DNA of 64,000 bases from Levilactobacillus tujiorum. Its GTDB lineage: Bacteria; Bacillota; Bacilli; Lactobacillales; Lactobacillaceae. The notes under the pieces were generated by a model. That model worked only from the letters and a program-made list of their open reading frames with translations. It was not told the DNA's origin and searched no databases. A program made the translations under genes and the position numbers. Shown piece after piece: positions 17,217 to 24,702 of this stretch. Location of the stretch: positions 22,464-86,463 of the forward strand of contig NZ_JAAXLK010000012.1 of assembly GCF_012641185.1 (NCBI RefSeq), written 5' to 3'. The first letter of the stretch is position 1, and every line of letters begins with the position of its first letter.

Positions 17217-18497
17217 ATGACTGACAAGCCTCAAAACATGTACTGTATTCATTGTGGAAAGGAGATTCCCGCCAATGTTCAGTTCTGCCCTTACTGCGGT
17301 GCGAATCAAGCTGGCGTTCAGGCAGATGATCCTACCACCCCGGCCTCAACTACGGTCACCCCTGAGCAACAGCCACAACCTGAACGACCACAAAAGGTTA
17401 ATATGTTAACTGCCTTTCAGCAAGGACTAGTTGACATGTTCACGATTGGCAAACGAACTAGTCGTGCTGGCTTCTGGTGGCTGTACCTGGACATTTTTCT
17501 GATTGGACTCGTCCTCGAGTTCTTACTCTCACCATTACTGAAGCAACTGGCTTTCAGCGGTGACTTTGTCTGGGTTTTCCTCTTGTTCCTGCTGTCAATC
17601 CCATACGCCATGACTACGGTTGGGTTATTTACCGCAGAAATCCGCCGGCTACATGATACGAATCGTTCTGGCCATTTTCTCTGGCTGCTATTGATCCCGC
17701 TCGTTGGTCCTATTATCGTCATTGTTCTGTTAGCCCAGAAAGCCAACCCGGCTGGTCAACGTTTCGACAAAGTCAGCCAACCTAAGTCCTGGATCAAACA
17801 ATGGTGGACTTGGGCCATCCTTGCGCTGGTTGCGGTGGCAACAACCGCCCTCTTTAATTTCTCAGCACCGTTTATGGATCCTAATACTTTAGCTCAGTAT
17901 GGAACGAACGACACTACCACTCAGACTAAAGATGACAGCAATGCACAGGCCGAAGATACAGATACGACGGACGACGATGATACCGATGACGACACTGCTG
18001 ATGAGAGCTCAGATACAGACACCATTGATCTGGGCGATGACTCCATTGACATTGCTGACAAGCAGAATTACACCACGACTTTCTCAGAAACGTGGTCGGA
18101 ATCAACGTTTGCCATCAACAAAGTGACGGTTTACAAAACGGATGGTGAGTATACTCAAGGTAGCGGCCATAATGAGTCCTCATTTAACGGTATCGTTAAA
18201 GTTCACATGAACATTGATGCTGGTCGAGACATCAACGCCTACCCAACGCAAGCGACCTTGAGTACTAACGACGGTCAACAGGTCGATGCCGATCTGTCTG
18301 ACAGTGATGATTTTGACGGTGAATTGGACTCCGGCACTCAATCCGATGGTAATATCTATTTCCTACTACCCAAGCTAAAAGATGTTAGCGATCTGTCCAG
18401 CATCCGTCTCAAATGGTCAGCGGATTACGATACCGACGACTATGACGATGATGATGCTTATAAAGACTTTGATGTGACGGTGCAATTGAACCAGTAA
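17217..18497 (+). CDS. Zinc-ribbon DUF805 membrane protein
   Basis: A 426-aa protein. An N-terminal zinc ribbon has four cysteines (CIHCGKEIP and CPYCGANQ, residues about 9-30). A Pro/Thr/Gln linker leads to a DUF805-type membrane domain (about 65-180, several TM helices, signature RRLHDTNRSG) and one more TM helix (about 196-214). A strongly acidic Asp/Thr-rich linker (about 225-280) follows, then an extracellular-looking beta-rich C-terminal domain (about 285-426) of the DUF4352/DUF5067 kind. The ribosome binding site is GGAGG, 7 bases from the ATG. The protein could sense something outside and hold metal inside, but no activity is established. Confidence 0.8.
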   Translation: MTDKPQNMYCIHCGKEIPANVQFCPYCGANQAGVQADDPTTPASTTVTPEQQPQPERPQKVNMLTAFQQGLVDMFTIGKRTSRAGFWWLYLDIFLIGLVLEFLLSPLLKQLAFSGDFVWVFLLFLLSIPYAMTTVGLFTAEIRRLHDTNRSGHFLWLLLIPLVGPIIVIVLLAQKANPAGQRFDKVSQPKSWIKQWWTWAILALVAVATTALFNFSAPFMDPNTLAQYGTNDTTTQTKDDSNAQAEDTDTTDDDDTDDDTADESSDTDTIDLGDDSIDIADKQNYTTTFSETWSESTFAINKVTVYKTDGEYTQGSGHNESSFNGIVKVHMNIDAGRDINAYPTQATLSTNDGQQVDADLSDSDDFDGELDSGTQSDGNIYFLLPKLKDVSDLSSIRLKWSADYDTDDYDDDDAYKDFDVTVQLNQ

Positions 18498-18525
18498 CTG
18501 CATCCTTAGTTTTCGTCTGGTGACT

Positions 18526-18548
18526 CTCCGCGGTTCGATTCCGCGGGG
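18526..18548 (+). other. Hairpin resembling a tRNA T-arm
   Basis: The sequence CTCCGCGG, loop TTCGATT, CCGCGGGG folds into an 8-bp stem with one wobble. The five inner pairs and the loop match the T-arm pattern (G53, TTCRANN, C61). No matching acceptor strand or anticodon arm is present, and no T run follows, so it is neither a complete tRNA nor a standard terminator. Confidence 0.4.
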
Positions 18549-18560
18549 AAACATTGATAA

Positions 18561-18602
18561 TCGTCCACTACCCGATGACGTAAAAAGCTGAGTACATATT
18601 TG
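18561..18602 (+). repeat. Repeated leader element, copy 2
   Basis: TCGTCC, CGTC-N11-GACG, then AAAAGCTGAGTACATATTTG, followed by AGGAGG of the 18617 gene. A GATAAT lies immediately upstream (18555-18560) and could be the -10, which would place the element at the 5' end of the mRNA. Confidence 0.75.
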
Positions 18603-18616
18603 AGGAGGAGTTTGAA

Positions 18617-19009
18617 ATGACTCGATTAAAAATTAACACCTGGACCGGCATCTTGGATATCGTCAATTGCGTTTTATTCGCGCTCTCTTGGTTTGTCATC
18701 TTCGGTGCAGCATTCAGTGACGCCAGCAATGGTGGTAGCTCAACCGATTCAGCAGCAACGTTCTTCTACGCAATGGCTTGGATTGGCGTCGTCCTAAATA
18801 TTATTGCGCTAGTTCAATCTCGCAAACACAACATCTCACTGGTGGGTTCAGTATTAGGCATCATCGGAAGTGCCCTCTTTGGCTTTACTGCGGCATTAGC
18901 TTTCCCAGCAATGGTTGTGCTTATCGTTGCAGCAGTCTTCATCATGTTACAACACCCAAGTAAGAATTACGCTCCACAAAACGATGATTCACAGTCACGA
19001 ACGAACTAA
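18617..19009 (+). CDS. Small membrane protein of unknown function
   Basis: A 130-aa protein with about four membrane helices (about 9-33, 48-66, 74-92 and 94-112) and a short Asn/Asp/Ser-rich tail. It has no zinc ribbon, but shares the leader element with the two zinc-ribbon genes beside it. The AGGAGG site lies 8 bases before the ATG. It ends at a strong terminator. I do not recognise a named family. Confidence 0.75.
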   Translation: MTRLKINTWTGILDIVNCVLFALSWFVIFGAAFSDASNGGSSTDSAATFFYAMAWIGVVLNIIALVQSRKHNISLVGSVLGIIGSALFGFTAALAFPAMVVLIVAAVFIMLQHPSKNYAPQNDDSQSRTN

Positions 19010-19025
19010 TATTAGGATTAGCATA

Positions 19026-19070
19026 AATGGTATCCTCACGATGCAAATTGTAAGGATACCATTTTATTTT
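19026..19070 (+). terminator. Terminator after the 130-aa membrane gene
   Basis: AATGGTATCCT pairs perfectly with AGGATACCATT (19053-19063), followed by TTATTTT. It lies 16 bases after the stop codon. Confidence 0.85.
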
Positions 19071-19256
19071 GCTGGAAAACGACGTGATGAATGGCCAACC
19101 CGCTCTATTCCCGAAAACATCTCAATCAATATTTTTCAATTTCCAGTCTCATCACTCTTTTCAATAATTTTTTCAATTTGTCAGCTTGCATTGAAATCCA
19201 CGCCGCTCATACTTATACTAAATACTGAGGCCTATGTATCCCTAACTGATTGACAC

Positions 19257-19275
19257 AAAGTGACTACGTATCTGG
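19257..19275 (+). repeat. Degenerate fourth leader element
   Basis: AAAGTGACTACGTATCTGG matches the 3' half of copy 1 with one gap and one substitution. No ORF follows. The rest of 19071-19476 shows no supportable gene. Confidence 0.5.
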
Positions 19276-19476
19276 GACGTAGAAAGTGTGAACCATTACA
19301 TTCCCGTTAGTGTCACGTCATTAGCCGGTCTATCTACTGCTCCAGTCTAATAACCTATCAAATATATTAACCCATATGGGATAATTATTTCTTACTACAA
19401 CTATCATAAAGTAACGCGTAATTCCTTCCGGTATAGCTACTATCATTATTTTTAGTGTGATTTTTAACCAAATTTT

Positions 19477-19517
19477 TCGTCCACGCCCGATGACGGTAAA
19501 AGCTGAGTACATATTTA
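19477..19517 (+). repeat. Repeated leader element, copy 3
   Basis: TCGTCC, CGTC-N10-GACG, then AAAAGCTGAGTACATATTTA, followed by GGGGAG and the ATG at 19533. Nearly identical to copy 2 over its 3' half. Confidence 0.75.
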
Positions 19518-19532
19518 TGGGGAGAATTGATT

Positions 19533-19931
19533 ATGGAAAATGGAAACGACAGTCACACAAAGTTTTGTCAAAAATGTGGTAAGAAAATCCTTGCGGACGC
19601 TACCTTCTGTCCATACTGTGGTGCAGCCCAGGGAACAGTGAACAATCAAGCTACCGCATCTACTACCACTGAACAGGCTCAGCCACAGAGCCAGGCTCCA
19701 GTTCAACCGCAAGCCCAGAAACGCTCGGTTGGCGCATTCGTAACCTGGGGCTGGATCACCACCGTTATCGGCCTATTTATTCCAATTGTTGCCATTGCTG
19801 GTATCGTGTTGGGTAGCTTGACCGTTACCAGAAAACATACCGGTGCTGGTGTCACGCTCATCGTCTTTGCCTGCATTGCGCTTTATCTTGGTTTGACTGG
19901 ATTCGGTCAAGGATTTTTCAGCGCTCTATAG
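19533..19931 (+). CDS. Zinc-ribbon small membrane protein
   Basis: A 132-aa protein. An N-terminal zinc ribbon (CQKCGKK and CPYCGAAQ) is followed by a Gln/Pro/Ala linker (about 40-65) and two membrane helices (about 70-98 and 105-128, with GITLI-like VTLIVFA). This is the layout of DUF4190-like zinc-ribbon membrane proteins. The start is the ATG at 19533 after GGGGAGAATTGATT. It shares the N-terminal module with the 17217 gene, indicating duplication or shuffling of this module. Function unknown. Confidence 0.75.
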   Translation: MENGNDSHTKFCQKCGKKILADATFCPYCGAAQGTVNNQATASTTTEQAQPQSQAPVQPQAQKRSVGAFVTWGWITTVIGLFIPIVAIAGIVLGSLTVTRKHTGAGVTLIVFACIALYLGLTGFGQGFFSAL

Positions 19932-19996
19932 AATATAAACATAAACTGCTTAATGTTCTAATGAAAGTTGCTCTAGAATAACAATTATTTAGCACA

Positions 19997-20048
19997 AGAA
20001 TAGTGTGCCATACCAGGAATCATCCCCTGATATGGCGCACTATTCTTT
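19997..20048 (+). terminator. Large terminator-like hairpin
   Basis: AGAATAGTGTGCCATA pairs with TATGGCGCACTATTCT (one wobble) across an 18-nt loop, followed by TTCT. It marks the end of the zinc-ribbon cluster and the left side of the AT-rich island, and can act in both directions. Confidence 0.65.
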
Positions 20049-20102
20049 CTACAGCTTGTCATAGAAAAAGGTCTCATTCGAATAATCGAACTTAACTTTC
20101 GT

Positions 20103-20222
20103 TTATTTGCTCAAATTAGATTTAGTACCACGCAATCGTGTACTGTTCAGGAAATTTATCAGCTTTTCCCATGTTAAGTAGCGTTCTTCTAACGTGTTGC
20201 CGAAAACCTTTGGGATAGTCAT
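20103..20222 (-). CDS. Tiny ORF, coupled to the 64-aa gene
   Basis: A 39-codon ORF (starts MTIPKVFGNTLEERYLTWEK). Its ATG overlaps the preceding stop as TAATG, which suggests translational coupling. I do not recognise a family. It may be a real small phage-type gene or a fragment of a decayed one. Confidence 0.4.
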   Translation of the reverse strand: MTIPKVFGNTLEERYLTWEKLINFLNSTRLRGTKSNLSK

Positions 20223-20416
20223 TATTTGGACTTACCCCCTAACTTATCGCGTTTGTTGCTATTACGAATGGTCTGAAGTGTATCTTGATGGGACACCTCC
20301 TCAAGCTGTCCAATAAATAGCAATATCATACTTGCAAATCTCACCATCGAATCGGTGTAATCTTCGGCCGTCTTCTTCTGATCACGATTCCACTTTTCAT
20401 AGGGAACATCCCTCAT
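20222..20416 (-). CDS. Small protein of unknown function, possibly truncated
   Basis: A 64-aa ORF (starts MRDVPYEKWNRDQKK) with one hydrophobic patch (MILLFIGQLEE). The open frame extends a further 13 codons upstream without a start before meeting stops, which hints at a decayed longer gene. An overlapping frame at 20413-20640 is open for 75 codons and ends in ATGA with this start, but its composition does not look like a protein. Function unknown. Confidence 0.4.
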   Translation of the reverse strand: MRDVPYEKWNRDQKKTAEDYTDSMVRFASMILLFIGQLEEVSHQDTLQTIRNSNKRDKLGGKSK

Positions 20417-20605
20417 GAAGTGCTTAGCCTTGTGACGTAAATCGATAACAATCTCTCATTAACGTCTGATTGCTGAATCAAGCTCACACCTGATATTCCT
20501 TGAAGTCTTCGTTGAATCCATCTTGTAGCCCCCTTCTGTTTTGGATCATGAATCACATGTCGCCCTGTTTCATAATGAAGCTGAGGTTCCGATAAACGCT
20601 GTGGA

Positions 20606-20752
20606 CTAAGCCTCACCGATAGTAATTCGGGTAAAGGCATCGTCAGCTAACTGTTCCAATAGCCAATCATTGCCCGCAACGAGTGCTTCGATGAAACTAA
20701 CCGTGTGGCGCGATGTTCCAGCCACCATTTCGATCTTTTGTTCACGTGTCAT
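20606..20752 (-). CDS. Small protein of unknown function (48 aa)
   Basis: A 48-codon ORF starting MTREQKIEMVAGTSRHTVSF, with an ideal GGAGGTGAGCTT ribosome binding site before the ATG at 20752. The content (REQKIEMVAG, EALVAGNDWLLEQLADD) looks like a genuine helical protein. It probably belongs to the early side of the phage-like switch. No family recognised. Confidence 0.55.
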   Translation of the reverse strand: MTREQKIEMVAGTSRHTVSFIEALVAGNDWLLEQLADDAFTRITIGEA

Positions 20753-20764
20753 AAGCTCACCTCC

Positions 20765-20824
20765 CTATCTAAAGAATCCTGCTGCTAATCATGCTAGAAA
20801 TAAGAAACTAACTAGGCCAAACAT
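20765..20824 (-). pseudogene. Tiny hydrophobic peptide gene with internal TGA
   Basis: After AGGAGGCGATCTG an ATG opens MFGLVSFLFLA, then a TGA (20791-20789), then LAAGFFR and TAG. Reading the TGA as Trp would give one 19-residue membrane peptide of the kind seen in phages. A point mutation to a stop is the simplest explanation. Confidence 0.35.
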
Positions 20825-20893
20825 CAGATCGCCTCCTCATATGTTTTGTCTTATGCGATAATTAGACTAATCATCAACAAGGGAGCGTTCATC

Positions 20894-21601
20894 ATGAACA
20901 CATTTATTTCTCAAAACCTAATTTCTCTAATTTCTTTGTCCGTTGCAATAATCGCCTTCATCACTACTATCTGGCTTAACCATATTGCGATTCATCCCAC
21001 ATTTCGTTGGATAAAATCCGAGAATGACGACTCAGTAAAGCTGATCATTTCAATTACTAATCTTTCGCCCCGAACAACCCTTATTACAAATGTCGTCTTG
21101 AGATCTGGTAAAAGCGTCATTTCCGATAACGGATACGACTTTGATCAAGCCGAAACAGCTAAAAATAAGCGAGAAGCAAAAGAAAGGCGTCAAAATCATT
21201 TAAATAGACTCAAGGAACTAGAAAGCAGGCATCAGAATCATCGTAAAAGTTCAAAAATCCAAGTACCAGACCTGCTTAACCTTACTGAAGATAATGATAT
21301 CTGGGCAGAAAATACTCGTTATCAAGAGGAACAAATGTCTCATTTCTTAGCTCCAAAAAAGCTTATGCAAATTCACAACGAACACAGCTCCGATAACTTC
21401 GACGTCCCAACCGCACTGTTTGGCAACAGTACTGTTAGTTTTTCTTATTGGCTATCTCCATCAGAAATACCAGATAAAGTATCAATTACCTTCAGCCGAG
21501 CCCTGCCGCTGATGCACAAGACTAAATCATTTCAACCCCCTCGTGTACCGAACAAGCAAGATCAACGTAACGACATTAAGAAACAAGGCAACGATTTGTA
21601 A
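20894..21601 (+). CDS. Single-pass membrane protein of unknown function
   Basis: A 235-aa protein. One N-terminal membrane helix (about 8-32, LISLISLSVAIIAFITTIW) is followed by a soluble part with a highly charged helical stretch (about 95-135, rich in Arg/Lys/Glu, probably coiled coil). The start at 20894 follows AAGGGAGCG. It is AT-rich compared with the core genes, lies at the left of the lysogeny module and converges with the Cro-like gene. I do not recognise the family. Confidence 0.65.
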   Translation: MNTFISQNLISLISLSVAIIAFITTIWLNHIAIHPTFRWIKSENDDSVKLIISITNLSPRTTLITNVVLRSGKSVISDNGYDFDQAETAKNKREAKERRQNHLNRLKELESRHQNHRKSSKIQVPDLLNLTEDNDIWAENTRYQEEQMSHFLAPKKLMQIHNEHSSDNFDVPTALFGNSTVSFSYWLSPSEIPDKVSITFSRALPLMHKTKSFQPPRVPNKQDQRNDIKKQGNDL

Positions 21602-21615
21602 TGCTGTGGCAACCA

Positions 21616-21861
21616 TCAGCTCACCTCCTCAGGTGTACTCGTAATGTGTACCTTGTCGTCAAAAAAATAAGTCCACTTAACGCGTCCATTTTTGTCCAGA
21701 GTGTTCATTCTCCTGGACATTTCCTTGGCACGCATAACGCTTGGCGTGCGATGTCCTTGCTCATAAGATGCTATTGTAGTTTCTGGAATATCAATTCTTT
21801 CGGCCATTTGCTGCTGAGTCAAGTTGTTTAATATCCGCCATTCTTTCATCCAAGTTCGCAT
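21616..21861 (-). CDS. Cro-like HTH regulator
   Basis: An 81-aa XRE-family DNA-binding protein. The HTH (about 10-42) reads NNLTQQQMAERIDIPETTIA followed by SYEQGHRTPS. It is transcribed divergently from the CI-like gene at 22036, across a 174-base region with three copies of the same operator motif. The GGAGGTGAG site precedes the ATG. By analogy with temperate phages it would be the lytic-side repressor, but this role is inferred from position. Confidence 0.85.
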   Translation of the reverse strand: MRTWMKEWRILNNLTQQQMAERIDIPETTIASYEQGHRTPSVMRAKEMSRRMNTLDKNGRVKWTYFFDDKVHITSTPEEVS

Positions 21862-21883
21862 CGTCTCACCTCCAATTCAAGTA

Positions 21884-22001
21884 GTACAATTCGCGTACTA
21901 ACTACAGTTACTAATATAATACAAATCGCGTACCTAGCCAATACAAATAAACTCTTTTTGCGTATTTTTTCTTTTTTTATTTAAAATACACATTCCGCGT
22001 A
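21884..22001. promoter_or_regulatory. Three operator repeats in the divergent switch region
   Basis: GTACAATTCGCGTAC (21884-21898), TACAAATCGCGTAC (21920-21933) and TACACATTCCGCGTA (21987-22001) share TACAnnTCGCGTA, with partial dyad symmetry GTAC..GTAC. A further half-site GCGTA lies at about 21960. The first two flank a TATTAT box for the leftward gene, and the third lies before the rightward gene. Confidence 0.7.
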
Positions 22002-22035
22002 GTAACCTTATACATATATATAGGAGGATTTGCTA

Positions 22036-22404
22036 ATGTTTCCAGAACGTCTCAAAGAATTGAGAAAACAAGAACCTGGACTAACTCAAGAAAAACTGGC
22101 TAGCCAGCTTGGCATGGCCAAAACGACACTTGCTTCTTACGAACAGGGAAAACGCCAACCCGATCTTAAAACATTAACCAAAATTGCTGATCGTTTCTCT
22201 GTAACTGCAGATTACCTATTAGGTAAGGACCAAACTCCTGCTTGGGTAACTAAAGAAGATACGAAAGATTTAAAAGAGTTTCTCGAGTCCAACGAGGGTT
22301 CAATGACATTTGGCGGTGTCGACTTGACGCCTGAGCAAGACGCTCAGGTACGGGTAGCGATGGCGACTATCTTCTGGAACGAAAAGAAAAAGGAAAAGAA
22401 GTAG
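22036..22404 (+). CDS. CI-like XRE repressor
   Basis: A 122-aa protein. The XRE helix-turn-helix (about 5-60) has LTQEKLASQLGMAKTTLASY and ends EQGKRQPDLKTL. The C-terminal part is short and ends in a lysine-rich tail. It lacks a LexA-type autoprotease domain. The next gene is an ImmA-type protease, which in ICEBs1-like and many phage systems cleaves the repressor (family knowledge). The start ATG at 22036 has TAGGAGGATTTGCTA. Likely repressor of the island. Confidence 0.88.
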   Translation: MFPERLKELRKQEPGLTQEKLASQLGMAKTTLASYEQGKRQPDLKTLTKIADRFSVTADYLLGKDQTPAWVTKEDTKDLKEFLESNEGSMTFGGVDLTPEQDAQVRVAMATIFWNEKKKEKK

Positions 22405-22414
22405 GTGTTGTTGA

Positions 22415-22831
22415 ATGAAAATAAGTAATGTCGTGAAGACAGTGACTAATCGCTACAAAACCGCCAATCCCTTCGTCATCGCTGAGAAGTTGAATATACA
22501 AGTTGAATGGTGTTATTTCGACAAGCTACCACTTGGAAAAACAATTTATTTCGGAAAACGTCCCATTATCATGCTCAATGAAGACATCAAACATAAGCCC
22601 TATCAGTATTTTGTGATGGGCCATGAACTAGGACATGTGATTCTGCAAGAAGGTCTTGTTGGGTACTACGTAAGCAGTGCTCATGGACACTCACAACTTG
22701 AGACGCAGGCTGATGAGTTCTCAGTAGCACTAATGGGAGCGCTTTATATCGAAGATAACGACTGTTTGCCGGATTCATATGAGGACTTGGCTAAACGGTA
22801 TGGTCTCCCCTACGACAACGTAAAATACTAA
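22415..22831 (+). CDS. ImmA/IrrE-family metallopeptidase
   Basis: A 138-aa zinc protease of the M78 type. The zinc motif HELGH (in VMGHELGHVILQ, about 69-80) and a downstream glutamate in LETQADEFSVAL are present. It starts 10 bases after the CI-like gene, so the pair is cotranscribed. The family role is cleavage of the adjacent repressor after DNA damage or other signals, inducing excision. The substrate here is inferred. Confidence 0.88.
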   Translation: MKISNVVKTVTNRYKTANPFVIAEKLNIQVEWCYFDKLPLGKTIYFGKRPIIMLNEDIKHKPYQYFVMGHELGHVILQEGLVGYYVSSAHGHSQLETQADEFSVALMGALYIEDNDCLPDSYEDLAKRYGLPYDNVKY

Positions 22832-22862
22832 TGAAGTTTAATATGGAAGAAGTGACATCTTT

Positions 22863-24095
22863 ATGGGTTCTGACTCACTTAAGCTAATTGGCGCGTCAAT
22901 TTTCGCACTAATCGGCTTCAATTTACCAGACAAATACGCACTTTGGACACTTGGAATTGGAGCTATCTTGGTTATATGGTTTGCGTTCGGTAAATACTCC
23001 GCAAGTGGTCAACCAAACGCTGAAAAAGACAATATCGACACGGCTGACAGCAATAACGCTGAGGATCTTGAAAAATTAAAAAAAGTCGATTTGAATTCAT
23101 GGGCTGTACAGCCTTCCGGATATTTACCTAAGAATAATGAGTTTGAGTTTTCTAGGACTGACAATATTCAATGGATTGAACCGGTGACTCGCACTAAAAA
23201 CGTCTTATATGGTGGCGTGACAAGTCGAGTTCGCTTGATGAAAGGCGTATATTGGCGAATGGGGTCAGTTAAACCACTACGTCAAACTACTACTGAATTA
23301 AAAGTTAAGCATATTGGAACCTTAATATTCACCAATAAGCGAATGCTGCTCCTTCAAGATAGCGGAAGTGTCTCTCAAGTAATGTATGGTTCAATCGCAA
23401 ATATAGTCCCCTATACAGATGGTATCGGTGTGATGAAATCTAGAGGTAAGGATGTATATCTTACCAGCGATACTTTTGAAGGAGAAAAGGCTGCAATTGT
23501 TCTTACAAGACTTATAACTGGCGACTTAGACTCTCCAACACTTACCAACAATAGTCATTACCAAAGCGATAAAATGCCTCTCAAAGAGCTCCTTCAAAAA
23601 ATGGGAAAAGATCCTCAGATGTCAACACGACTGGATACCGTCAACAATTTTTTCGACTTACATCCCCACAGCGAATATGGTGATCTAAGCTTAGAGACTC
23701 TTTGGAAATCCTATCAAGACAATCCTGGCAAGACGCGAGTTGATGCCGGTGAATTTTTAAATAATATTGTTTCCGTAGCACAAACAGTTGAAGAATCTAC
23801 TTACGATGAGGGATACTCCATTCGCGGATTCATCGGTACAAACGACTTTGAAACTTTATTTGCGCAAATACGACATGGTGTCGTTGAGTACTATCTTCTA
23901 GATGATCCTAAATTTTTAGAATCGTTCAACCTCGACGAATCTCCAGAGTATGACACTAAGGAGGAACGTGATACCACAGCTTCAGGTAGCACATCCGTTA
24001 CTGATGAAATTCGAAAATTCAAAGGTCTTCTTGATGATGGGATCATCACTCAAGAAGAGTTTGACGCTAAAAAGAAACAGTTGCTTGGAATATAG
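22863..24095 (+). CDS. Membrane protein with PH-like and SHOCT domains
   Basis: A 410-aa protein. Two N-terminal hydrophobic segments (about 5-20 and 28-45) are followed by a bacterial PH-like region (about 120-215, with HIGTLIFTNKRMLLL). A middle region (about 230-365) has no recognised fold, and a C-terminal SHOCT motif (about 383-410, IRKFKGLLDDGIITQEEFDA) closes the chain. The ribosome binding site is weak. It lies 31 bases after immA, so it is expressed with the repressor in the integrated state. AT-rich. A lysogenic-conversion or superinfection role is possible but not shown. Confidence 0.65.
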   Translation: MGSDSLKLIGASIFALIGFNLPDKYALWTLGIGAILVIWFAFGKYSASGQPNAEKDNIDTADSNNAEDLEKLKKVDLNSWAVQPSGYLPKNNEFEFSRTDNIQWIEPVTRTKNVLYGGVTSRVRLMKGVYWRMGSVKPLRQTTTELKVKHIGTLIFTNKRMLLLQDSGSVSQVMYGSIANIVPYTDGIGVMKSRGKDVYLTSDTFEGEKAAIVLTRLITGDLDSPTLTNNSHYQSDKMPLKELLQKMGKDPQMSTRLDTVNNFFDLHPHSEYGDLSLETLWKSYQDNPGKTRVDAGEFLNNIVSVAQTVEESTYDEGYSIRGFIGTNDFETLFAQIRHGVVEYYLLDDPKFLESFNLDESPEYDTKEERDTTASGSTSVTDEIRKFKGLLDDGIITQEEFDAKKKQLLGI

Positions 24096-24118
24096 CATAA
24101 ATACATAAGGAGATAATC

Positions 24119-24688
24119 ATGAAAAGGCTTGTAACTTTAACATTGACTTTACTTGCGACCGTATCACTAGCAGCATGCTCAAGCTCTGCATCCAGTAGTG
24201 GAAATTCTACTAGCTCTTCTGAATCATCATCAGCTTCGTCAAGCTCAAAAGAAGCTGATCAAGGAACGCAGACTCCATCTGAGAAAGCTATTGATTCCGC
24301 ATTGGATAAAGCAAAAAGTATTAGTAAATCTGACATGATTGAACAAGTAGAAAACGATGCAAACGTACGATTTTCAGATATTACTGAATCTTCTAATCGT
24401 GATAAATATACTGGTAAAGCTAAAACATTTTCCGGAAAAGTATTTGACTCAGATGAAACAACTGATTCAAGTACACATGTTTACTACGTCGAAGATAACG
24501 CCAATTCCGACCACGTTTTCGTAGTAGAAACCAACAAGTCAGGTATTCGTAAGGATGATATGCTCATGGTGGATGGTATTGTTGCCGGTAAATTCACTTA
24601 TAGTACAAATGATAACTCAAGAATAGATGCTGTCATGATCATCTCTGAAAAACAATTTGTTCAAAATAGTGGTGACGCCGAAGAATAG
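24119..24688 (+). CDS. Lipoprotein with OB-fold-like domain
   Basis: A 189-aa protein. The lipoprotein signal has the lipobox LAAC with C20, then a Ser-rich spacer (about 21-55) and a globular domain (about 65-185, with YTGKAKTFSGKVFDSDE and DDMLMVDGIVAGKFTYS). The pattern resembles the tRNA_anti-like / OB-fold domains of Gram-positive surface lipoproteins. AAGGAGATAATC precedes the ATG. It stands between two membrane proteins in the integrase-linked cargo. Some phage-coded lipoproteins block superinfecting DNA, and that is a hypothesis here. Confidence 0.65.
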   Translation: MKRLVTLTLTLLATVSLAACSSSASSSGNSTSSSESSSASSSSKEADQGTQTPSEKAIDSALDKAKSISKSDMIEQVENDANVRFSDITESSNRDKYTGKAKTFSGKVFDSDETTDSSTHVYYVEDNANSDHVFVVETNKSGIRKDDMLMVDGIVAGKFTYSTNDNSRIDAVMIISEKQFVQNSGDAEE

Positions 24689-24702
24689 GAGGTTGAAATT
24701 CT

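Noticed and set aside
18500..18560. Complete tRNA gene around the T-arm-like hairpin
   Set aside because: No acceptor stem, D-arm or anticodon arm could be formed with the upstream sequence.
17163..19517. CRISPR array from the repeated 40-base elements
   Set aside because: The copies are about 1 kb apart with genes between them, and each precedes a start codon.
20413..20640. 75-codon minus-strand frame in the island
   Set aside because: It overlaps the better-supported 48-aa ORF by 35 bases and has no ribosome binding site, although its stop overlaps the next start.
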